Shown here: one piece after another, positions 23,901 to 33,300 of the stretch
Position numbering within the stretch: position 1 is the first letter of the stretch
Layout: each line of letters starts with the position of its first letter
Notes under the pieces: model-generated
What the model saw: the letters and a program-made list of their open reading frames with translations, nothing else
Databases searched by the model: none
What the model was told of the DNA's origin: nothing
Source of the DNA: Hedera helix
Lineage: Eukaryota > Streptophyta > Magnoliopsida > Apiales > Araliaceae
Direction: 5' to 3'
Assembly: GCA_947179155.2 (NCBI GenBank)
Contig: OX359284.1
Span: forward strand, 7,922,432 to 7,986,431
DNA: 64,000 bases
Program-made: the position numbers and the translations under genes

Positions 23901-25172
23901 TCTTTTTACCCCTTTAGGACACAACGGTAATTATCTAATTTGTTGAGGGGTATTTTGGTAAAATGCCAATTTAGCTAAGTTTTCATTTCTTGCAACCTTT
24001 CCCCCCATAACTAAACTTTTCTACATTTTCCCCCCATAATTCATTTCATAATCGTTTAAATTGATTCTTCTTTCAATCGACCAATTAGATCATCCGTTTT
24101 CCGCTATGCTATACTCACATAGTCTCATTTTATGACTTAATCGACCATTTAATCGTAAATCGACTGCATAACCTTCTTTTAATCATAAATACAATTTCTC
24201 GTTTCCTACGAACTTTCTTGGTTCCATAATTCACAACTTCGATTCCCGACATCTCAAATAGTCGGATTGCTTACTTTTTCCATAAACCGCTTCCTCGAGA
24301 AGCGAACCCCAACCGGATTACCAAAATCCATCGTCCTCTATCCTTTTAAACTCATAATACATTTATTACTACTTTACGTCCCTTTTTCTTGTTTACATAT
24401 AATTTAAATACCAATTTAAATCATTCTTGCATCCAACATGCTTTCCACTCATTCTAAGAGTATTACATTCCATTTTTGCACGACGTATAACTACATAGCT
24501 TATTTCCATCAAAATTATCAATTCCTAAACAAATTTCATATATCCACATATCATATATTTATTAATCCTTAAATCTTTAATAACCGTTTTAATCACACGG
24601 TTCCTTCTCCACCGCACATATATGCATACCTACCTTAATTTGTCATTCTTATACTCTCGCCTCTCTAGGCCTATTCATTAAACTTGCTACTAACATCCAT
24701 AATTCAAAACATCAATATACATATTTCTCATTTTCTCTAGTCTTTAGCTTTTCTTGCTCCAACTGCTCAAATACCTCTATATACGCATATTCATGTATCT
24801 AATCTATAACATACTGACACATACATCGTGTCTTACAATAATTCTTTCCAAATCACCTTATTATAGGTATTATAATAAATCATTTATCTCAAATCCATTA
24901 TATACCCCTTTTACTCATCAAAATTCAATTTCATTATAATTTCTCATTTCCAATAATTCTCTAGTTTAATTCATCTTTCTATATTCGACCACATAGGTCC
25001 CTCATTAATATTTCAACCATACTGGTTCTTTCTAACACATTGATCACATAATAATTCAATTTAATCACATAATAATCGTATTTAATCATTTTAACTAGGT
25101 TTTGTTTTATAACCTTCACTTAACTATCCATAATCTTTATTTAGAATTTCTGTAAAATCTTGGGGTGTCACA
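20923..25172 (-). repeat. Family B 5' LTR (right copy)
   Basis: 4250 bp, nearly identical to 14676-18928, with the GC-rich cassette at 22310-22435. Example differences from the left copy (left then right): 15066 C vs T, 16148 C vs T in the cassette, and T vs G in the word GATTTTCATC. It directly abuts the 42-bp repeat array on the right. Confidence 0.95.
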
Positions 25173-25404
25173 CTTCCAACCACAATAGTCGTCCCGATCA
25201 CACTCGGGATCAGCCTTTCAACCACAATAGTCATCCCGATCAGACTCGGGATCAGACTTTCCTCCATAATAGTCATCCTAATCACACTCGGGATCAGACT
25301 TTTAACCACAATAATCATCCCGATCACACTTGGGATCAGACTCTCCTCCATAATAGTCGTTCCAATCACACTCGGGATTAGACTCTCCTCCATAGTGGTC
25401 GTTA
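25173..25404. repeat. 42-bp tandem repeat array, middle part
   Basis: About 5.5 units, each with a GATCACACTCGGGATCAGAC core and a CCACAATAGTCGTCCC or CCATAATAGTCATCCC half. Since 42 is divisible by 3 the array stays open on the minus strand as a 14-residue period (LIPSVIGTTIMEES-like). Alternate units differ (AACCACAAT versus CTCCATAAT), so a higher-order 84-bp pattern is possible. The array is cut by family B on the left and family C on the right. Confidence 0.8.
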
Positions 25405-26507
25405 TGACAACCCAAAATTTTGATGTATTGAATAATATTTAAATAAGAATTTAATATATATAATTCTTATTATAAAACGAAGCGGGTCGAATGTATAGAA
25501 ATATATATTGAACTATGTGATTTATGACGAAGAATAAAATAAATATATATTCATATGTGAAATTTATATATTTATTTGAAAATGAAATTTAATAGTTAAT
25601 TAAAACTATTAAATTAATTACTTGAATTAAATAAGAAATGATGTTTGGACATGATGAAAATTATTTAAATAATATTAAGTAATTGAAATTAAGTTAGAAT
25701 TATATTAAGAAATAATATAATTTGAACGATAATGGATTTATTAGATGTAATTAATTTATTTAAGGAAAATAGCGAACTAATGAAGGTATTTTATTTTAAT
25801 AAAAATTGAGGGAGTTAATGAAACTCATTATTTTAATATATTACATATAAATATAATATATTAATATATTATATTATGTCAAACGAATATAAATTAAATA
25901 TGAAGTGAGTTAATTAATTCACTAATCGAGAATTTGTGGAATAATATATTGTTATTGATTAATTGAATAAAGAAATTTATTTTCTTTTATTAATGATGAG
26001 ATTTGTGTTACAATAATTAAATTTAACGTGAATAATGATATAATATTTAATATTATATCAAATGAATGTGAATTAAAAATATGGGGTGATGGGTCAATAT
26101 CTATTAAATAAATATTGGATATCAAAATTAGTAAATTAAATTAATATTTAATTTACAATTAAAGATATTAAATTAGTATATTTAATGTTTTAAATCAGTT
26201 GGTTTGAAAACAATTTATGGAACGAATGAGGTAATTAAATTTAATTGTACAAAATTAATTATACAAATTAAAAGAGTAAATTAAATAGTTGATAAATTAC
26301 ATATTGATTATTTTAATGGTTGATTCGTTATACAAAGAATATTAAAATCAATTATGGATTAAACCCATAATTATTGGAATGATTTTATATATTATTAAAA
26401 ATGTATAGATTACTAGATTATGTATTTATAAACGATACATATATTGACATAAATATAATTACTTGTATTAGTAGTTATATCAATAAAATGTATAAATGTA
26501 AAATTTC

Positions 26508-26584
<77 letters not shown>

Positions 26585-26594
26585 GTATATATAG
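26508..26594. repeat. TA microsatellite
   Basis: About 85 bp of nearly uninterrupted TA with two TG interruptions, directly left of the 230-bp hairpin element. Confidence 0.9.
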
Positions 26595-26604
26595 ATTGGA
26601 TCAA

Positions 26605-26834
26605 GAACATACCCTCTTAAACAACATACCTAACATACCCCCTTTAGCGACGGACACGGCGACGGTTTGGTCCGTCGCCATAGGTTCGTCCGTCGCTAAA
26701 TGTTTTAGAGACGGATTTTGTTGTCCGTCTCTAAAACATTTAGCGACGGACGAACCTATGGCGACGGACCAAACCGTCGCCAGGTCCGTCGCTAAAGGGG
26801 GTATGTTAGGTATGTTGTTTAAGAGGGTATGTTC
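26605..26834. mobile_element. 230-bp near-perfect foldback element (MITE-like)
   Basis: The left arm from GAACATACCCTC and the right arm to GAGGGTATGTTC pair over about 111 bp with two adjacent mismatches (ACGGACACGG versus ACGGACCTGG) and an 8-nt loop (TTTTGTTG) near 26716-26723. The arms carry repeated AGCGACGGA and CCGTCGC words like the subterminal repeats of some plant CACTA elements. It is flanked by TA repeat on the left and CT/TA repeat on the right. It has no coding capacity; the RNA would fold into one long hairpin. Confidence 0.9.
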
Positions 26835-26841
26835 CGGAACG

Positions 26842-26844
<3 letters not shown>

Positions 26845-26911
<67 letters not shown>
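26845..26911. repeat. CT then TA microsatellite
   Basis: A CT dinucleotide run of about 34 bp passes into a TA run of about 33 bp between the two foldback elements. Confidence 0.9.
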
Positions 26912-26913
<2 letters not shown>

Positions 26914-27580
26914 AGATGATTCATAGCAAGCATTTGCTGTGACAAATCATTTTTCTCATCCGCTACCTTAAGTAACGGAGTGCATTAAATGATTCTTTAT
27001 TTAAAAAAAAACTATTCCACTACTAAAGATAGAGGAGTGCTAATTTTTTTTTAACATTCCGGCTCTTTAGTTAGCAGATGGGAGAGAAAATAAAATAAAA
27101 TAGCAATCTGTTACCTTAGGTAGCAGATGGGATAAATCAAAGACAAATATGACAAAAAAACAACATTTCATGCATTCCAATATTCATACCCAATATCATT
27201 CTAACTTCTCTATCCAGTCATCCAATATTCCAACTTCCCACCTAACATGCATAAGTATTGACTTTTTTCCCATCCGCTACCTTAGGTAGCGGAGTGATAA
27301 TTTTTTTTCCCTCCAATCCGTTAACTAAAGAGCCAGAATGATATAAAAAAAAATTTAACACCCCGCAACCTGGTAGCGGATGAGAAAAAAAATAAAAAAT
27401 TAACACTCTGCTACCTTAGGTAGCGGAATGGTCTAAAAAATAAATAAATAATCTTAACACTCTGCTACTATAGGTAGCGGAATGGTTATATAAAAACAAA
27501 TTCATTTCATGCACTCCACTACCTAAGGTAGCAGATGAAAAAAATGATTTGCCACATCAAACGCTTGTTATGGATCATCT

Positions 27581-27582
<2 letters not shown>
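26912..27582. mobile_element. 671-bp MITE with palindromic GCTACC/GGTAGC motifs
   Basis: The terminal inverted repeats begin GGAGATGATTCATAGCAAGC and, on the other strand, GGAGATGATCCATAACAAGC. They pair for about 60 bp. The interior has six copies of a self-complementary word of the form CGCTACCTTAGGTAGCGG, near 26961, 27107, 27274, 27407, 27461 and 27518. It sits between TA repeat on the left and CA/TA repeat on the right. No ORF. It is a non-autonomous DNA element of uncertain superfamily. Confidence 0.8.
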
Positions 27583-27626
<44 letters not shown>

Positions 27627-27640
27627 TACGTGTGTGTATA
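27581..27640. repeat. CA then TA microsatellite
   Basis: A CA run of about 30 bp followed by TA and TGTGTATATA repeats, on the right side of the 671-bp MITE. Confidence 0.85.
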
Positions 27641-29880
27641 TATGTATATATAATGTACTACAAGGTATGCATGTATGCTGATATCATATGTTTATGTGCT
27701 GAGAAGTTTTGTAAGTGGAATGCCTTGGTGGTTAGTTTATGAGCATGCCACCTAGCCTATTATTTGTGAGTGGATTTTCCATTCAGATGATTTGTATGAG
27801 AGTGTATTACTCCAGCACTCAAAATCAATACAGCCTTCCTCTCCAAAACAAATCCTAAGTTCAAGTTCAGGAAAAATCCTTCTCTCACAGCCTAAACGGA
27901 AGCTTTAGCTATTCTACTAAAAGCTATAACAAAGTTCCACCAAAATTCATAACAATCGAAGCAAGGTTATAGAATTTTATTCCAAACTGATTCGGAATAA
28001 GTGTGAGCAATTTATCACCTAGGAAGGAGTCCTATTCGGTCCATGCACAAGAATTGAACAAGACTTCCATCAATTCAAGTTTAAAGCATGCAAAAGGTAA
28101 AAAAAAAACCTTTTTGAATTAAGGATATTTGAATTTCTAGTTACTAATTTCTGAGAAATTTGTTGTGGGAGTTGTGTAAATGGTGAACCATGTAGGGTTC
28201 AGGTGATATAAGTAATGTAGGTTTATATGGATTAATTGATTTCAAATGAGATTTCTTGTTGGATGATTGAAAGAAGAAAAAAAAATTCTACAGATTTTGG
28301 ATTACAGGAACTGCGCCGGGGAGTTGTCTGGTTGCGCCCCCAACGCGAAGTTCTCAGCCAGACTACGCTGGGGTGCAATCTTTAGGTAGAAAACCAACGC
28401 CGGGGCGCAATACATTGTTTAAAAAATATAAAATAAATAATAAGAATAACAGAATTTCCAAAATGGATTATAGGCATTATAAAATGTTTTTTTTTTTTTT
28501 AATATAGACTATGATTATATGAAGCCCAAGTGGGATACTAAATTAAAGATTTGAAAGCTATTTTATTGTGTTATATAAAGCGAAGAAAGATGTAAGTACG
28601 TTACGTTAATTTTTGTAAAGTATAGACACCTCAAGCGGAGAATGAAATGAAGATGTTTAAGTTAAAGATTTGGTATTAAGGTAGTATATAAAGCGAAGTT
28701 TTTAAAATGAAGTTGTACATGATTAATTGTATAGAACATTTTAAGTTGTTAATTCAAACTTAAAACGTATTATGATGTTATAATTAGTCAATGTAAGGTA
28801 TTATACATTGAACAAATTGTATAACGTATAGGATTAAACGACGATGAATATTGTAAGGGAAGTACTAAATGACGTGTGAAGATTTACAACAGACGTATAT
28901 ATGTGTAAAGCGATAAACACATATCAAGGCAATTTTTTCAGTTTTAATTGCTATGTGTAAACTTGTCATTATTTCAGGACTGTACTATAATATAAAAACA
29001 AGGTCTATGATACTTGATGAACATGTATTAAGTGTTATGTGATTGAATATAAAGCATGAAAAATGTTAGGTAGGTATTAATTTTACCGCATAAAATTATG
29101 GTACATTGCATGAAATGTATTACATGTATAGTGATGAATGTTATGAAATATATGTTGCATATATATAAAATACATAGTATGAAATACATCACGCATGAAT
29201 AAAATACAAGCATGTATGAATTGCGTGAAGCATGAAATGTGTTAACTATTAGACTTTCTGAGCCGTTGCGCTCATTATTGCAATTAATTTTGTAATTATA
29301 GATCGAGGAGCCAGACAAATGTAGCAACAATGAACTGAAGCTGTGTAATAATGACCATTGCTTGTTCTTTTAGTTTACTATGTGCCAAGTCAGAATGACT
29401 AGTTGTAATAAACTAATTTGTATTAATGTTCAGTGTATGTCTACAAGATGCTCATTATATAGTTAGGATATTATATGAAAGATGACTTATATTATGATTG
29501 TATTATGCTGAGCAAGTGAAACAGTTTATTAAATTTAAACTATCTGAGTTACAAATAAATGTATGAAAGAAGAATCAAATAATAACAGTTGAATTTTCAT
29601 ATTCACAATTATATATTGAAATGAATCATAAAATATATGATTTTAGAAATATGAACAAAAATAAAGGTTGCGATTTTGAAATCGAAGAATTATATAGTTT
29701 TATTTAACTAAGTTTTAATAACTATTTTGATATTGAATACTATTGAATGTTGTTATAAAAGGTTTTTATAATTACAAAATTTATTATTTATATTACTGAA
29801 TGATGACGTAAAGTTAGATTGAGGTCGAATTGTGTGCACCAAATTCGAGGATAAGGAGACTCAGATTTTGAGGCGTTACA

Positions 29881-29985
29881 TTCGCCCTGATCACACTCGA
29901 GATCAAACTCTCCTCCATAATAGTCGTCCCGATCACACTCGGGATCAGACTTTCAACCATAATAGTTGTCTCGATCACACTCGAG
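29881..29985. repeat. 42-bp tandem repeat, right part of split array
   Basis: About 2.5 copies with diverged cores (GATCACACTCGAGATC, GATCACACTCGGGATCAGAC, GATCACACTCGAG). It joins the gag fragment on the right, so the array lies on the C-terminal side of this gag piece. Confidence 0.75.
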
Positions 29986-30195
29986 TCTTACAGCGTCATC
30001 CAAAACTCCATCATACTTCAAAGTATCACATATCTCCAAAAAGCTCATGAGATGATCATTCAGATCGTCATTGGGCAAACCCACAAATTGCACTAAATTT
30101 TGGAGCATCTGTATCGTGCCCGGCTTGATCTCAAAACTTGTGGCTTGAATTGCAAGCCTATGGATGCTAGATTGGATTTTAGTAACTTGTGGCAT
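29986..30195 (-). pseudogene. Athila/Tat-like gypsy gag N-terminal fragment
   Basis: The minus frame reads ATSFEIKPGTIQMLQNLVQF, then VGLPNDDLNDHLMSFLEICD, then TLKYDGVLDDAVRL. This is the plant gypsy gag opening, with the pattern F-LKP--I-M-Q---F-GLP-EDP--HL--FLEICDT-K-NGV-DDAIRLRLF. After DDAVRL the frame runs straight into the 42-bp repeat array instead of the expected RLFPFSL continuation. The PBS and LTR lie 150-170 bp to the right. Confidence 0.75.
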
Positions 30196-30342
30196 CGCAT
30201 AGTCTCACAACAATTTTTGATCCTCGTCCTTCATTTAACCTGAAAATGAAGTAAAAAATAAAATTAAAATAATAAAGAAAACGTTTAAATTAAAACTAAT
30301 TTGATTAAAATTAACATTAACTAATAATTATTAAATTAATTT

Positions 30343-30361
30343 CCCGGTAACGACGCCAAAA
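30343..30361 (-). other. Primer-binding site of old gypsy host
   Basis: The minus strand reads TTTGGCGTCGTTACCGGGA just after the LTR end ACCCAACA. It resembles the TGGCGCCGTTGCCGGGGA site common in Athila/Tat gypsy elements, with a few changes. This supports the lineage call of the gag fragment. Confidence 0.7.
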
Positions 30362-30364
30362 ACT

Positions 30365-33300
30365 TGTTGGGTATTTTCTATATGAATATATACGTGCAAG
30401 TATACACGGTCAACAAGTAATAAAGTGATAAAATAGAGTGTCGAACCCGCAGGGAATTAAAAATAATTATTACCAAAATCTAATTTAATATCAAATTAAT
30501 TCTATTTAAACTATCGTAATTTAATTATAAAATAAAACTAAATAAAATTACTAACTAAATTAAACTAATGAAAATGATTAAATCAAATTAAAATTAGCTA
30601 AGATCACAATTTTTCCCAATGCTTCATTTAAATATCTTCACTCTCTTTTTAATTAATTAACTATATAGAATTGTTAACTGAGATTTCTTAACTATTTACT
30701 AACCTTTTTCAAGAATTAATAAAAAGATTTATTCCAATTAAGTTACTATATTGCTATGCAAAATAATTTGAAATAAACTCATAAAGATCCAACTCTCAAC
30801 AAAGTTACATGTGGTATATAGGTATCTTCATCCTATACACTATTATGCTACTCTTCCTAGAAAAAATCAACAAATTCACATGTTATCATATCTGAATCTA
30901 ATCTTATTATTCCTTTTACAATTCCTTATAAGATATCACAATTAATTATTATCAAATAATTATACATGAACGGATAAAATATGATAAACACTTCAATTAT
31001 AATCAATTTAATTAAAAAGAAAATAAATTAATTTAAACTACACATTGGGTTCAATTACAATCTCAAATAAAAATTAGTCTATAACTAAATAATTAATTAT
31101 CCACAAATAATTCAACATCTCAGAATTACAAAAATAAAATAGAAAGAAAAGAAATCAAATCTGTGTTGATATCCGTCTGTCACTCGGATTACAGTCTTCA
31201 ATCCTCAAGCTCTGCCTTCAATTATTGAATCATTCGCGTTGAATATTTGCTTTTAATTCTACTACTAAACTACTTTAATACAATATATTCTCATCTGACC
31301 TAATATATTCTACTAAAAATAAAAGTTACATAGAGCATTTATAAGAGTACAATAATAATCCTAAGCTAATCTAGAAAATAAATCCAATTTGGAATAAAAA
31401 AGTAGCTTTAAATCCCGATTAATCCCGTTTTAGAAATTAATGCGCACGCCAAACAGATCCTTCGCGTCTTTTGACCGGCGTTTGACCAACCACGTGTAAG
31501 GCGCGCGCAGGTTGATTGTTTCTTGCCCCAGAAACGACGTCGTGTGGTAAAAATCCGAAATCAAACGTCCGCTCATTGTGCGAATTGTTCTGTTATGCCC
31601 GAACGCCAAAACGGCGTCGTTTCTTCTTTTATTTTGCTCATTAGTCATGTGCATGGTGCCCGCTCCCTGTTTCAACTTATTACAAATATGCCATCGAGTT
31701 GCTAATTTATCATTTTGCCACTAGACTTTTATTTTCCTACAAAAAAAAAAATAGAACATAATTAAAAATAAATAAAAATAATATAAAAATAATAAAAACA
31801 CATAAAATTAATTAACTTACCTAAAATCAATTAAAAATGCTTAAAACTAACAAATAATTAAGCCTAAAGATATTAAATAAATAGGTATAATGTAATGTCC
31901 TAGAATTTCTACGTCATTATTAATTAAATTATTAATTTAATTTCTAACGAGTTAGTTTTACGAGATTATTTTAATCTTTTTATGTGATTAATTAATTACG
32001 TGATTAAATGATTATGTGATTAATTGCTAGAATTAATTAAAGGGGGGTCACTAATATGTTAATTAAATTAGTGAACAAACCCTAAAGTTTTAATATCAAA
32101 ATAATTGATAAGTTTCCTATTAATTAAATATTTAATTAAATTGAATATAATGAGTTAATTAAATATAATAAATTAATTAATATGATTATTAATTAATGTA
32201 AATAATGTGAAATATTAATAATAATATTTAGTAGTCCATTTAGTAATTTAATATTAATGGGTTAGAGTATTTAATTATTTAGTTAATCTAATTAATTATT
32301 TAATCAGGAATTTGGATAATTAATGTGTAAACCTATTAAATTAGCCAAACATGGATCAATTAGTAGCCCAAGTATAGAATAATAAAACTCGGGAAACTAG
32401 TAGCCCAAACAATATAAAAGTAAGCCTAAATTAATTTCAAAAGATGTCCAAAGTTTGAGCCCACTTGGAATTTAATAATTAGTGTGTTAACATTTATTAA
32501 AGTAATAAAATGTGACATTGTTTTTGGGACAAAAGCCCCCATCAGTCGTGCTTGGTGTATGAGACACAAAATGAATTTTGTTTTGTTTTATTTTTATTTA
32601 TTTTATTAATGGTTGCTTGCATTATTTTTGTAGTACATGGACATCATTCCTCTTTTCACCAACTCTAGTCATTAGTCCATCTCTTGTGTAAGTATCCAAG
32701 ATAGCTTCATGATGGTCTAGAGTTTTAGATATAATTTTTGTATCTATTATTTTTCAAGTATACTTGCATTGGTAAGACATTGCACTTCATTTTATTTTTC
32801 TAAGTCCAAAAGAGAGAGTGGAGAGAAAATTGTAGTGAGAGCAAAATATTTGAGAGAGCAAGGATAAATAAGGAGGAGTTCATTTTGTTCATGCCTTCAA
32901 ATCTCACCACCTATTTTGGAAGAAAAAGGACAATAACCATTAAATCAAGGTAATGGTTATTTTAAATGTAGCTTTGTTTTTAAATTAAATAAATCATCAT
33001 GTTAGTATAAACATGTTAGTATAGTTAGTAATGTGTATTAGTAATATTTGTGCCATGCTTGAGTTTAATATGTTTTGTTTGTATTTTGGTATATTTTGTA
33101 TGCTAAAAACATGTGTTTAGTAGTGTGTGTAAACAAGTCTCAAAATAATGACCAAAAATATTTTTTATAAAATTTAGATTTAATGTTCTAATATTATTGA
33201 ACATTAAATCATGAGAAAAATAAAGTTTGAATCACTCAAAATGGAGTTATACACAAAAAGTTATGATTTATAGTAGTTTATTTGGTATAATAATTTTTAT

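Larger units (their letters stand above)
14676..25172 (-). mobile_element. Complete non-autonomous LTR retrotransposon, family B (LARD-type)
   Basis: The 10,497-bp element is flanked by identical CTTCC duplications at 14671-14675 and 25173-25177. Two LTRs of 4253 and 4250 bp enclose a 1994-bp interior. The 5' LTR is on the right: the minus strand reads LTR, GT, TGGTATCAGAGC (PBS), interior, PPT (TTAAGGGGGGGTGAA), LTR. No gag or pol frame is present in the interior. By eye the LTRs differ by about 16 substitutions plus a 3-base change in one homopolymer, so the insertion is recent. Large LTRs with a non-coding interior fit a large retrotransposon derivative. Confidence 0.95.
25405..29880 (+). 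mobile_element. Solo LTR, family C (4.48 kb with nested elements)
   Basis: It starts TGACAACCC and ends GAGGCGTTACA; the 42-bp repeat array resumes on both sides. The adjacent 5-mers (CGTTA and TTCGC) do not match, so the target duplication is lost or the solo LTR came from recombination between different copies. It contains a GC cassette at 28300-28410 and the block GAGCCGTTGCGCTCATTATT near 29261, also present inverted in 56462-58774. Two foldback elements and TA/CT/CA microsatellites lie inside at 26508-27640. Confidence 0.8.

Noticed and set aside
25124..25393. 89-residue repetitive protein (IPSVIG-type repeats)
   Set aside because: By-product of a 42-bp DNA repeat that happens to be divisible by three; flanks belong to an LTR.
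15498..25400. Paired ORFs of 88, 74 and 61 residues at 15498, 15828, 18510 and again at 21742, 22072, 24754
   Set aside because: They are the same LTR sequence read twice, on the strand opposite to element transcription, without protein-like features.
26596..26919. 107-residue ORF across the hairpin
   Set aside because: Runs through a palindrome and CT/TA repeats; explained wholly by the foldback element.
26912..27582. CRISPR-like array from the six palindromes
   Set aside because: Repeats are short, unevenly spaced and degenerate, inside a TIR element in a plant genome.
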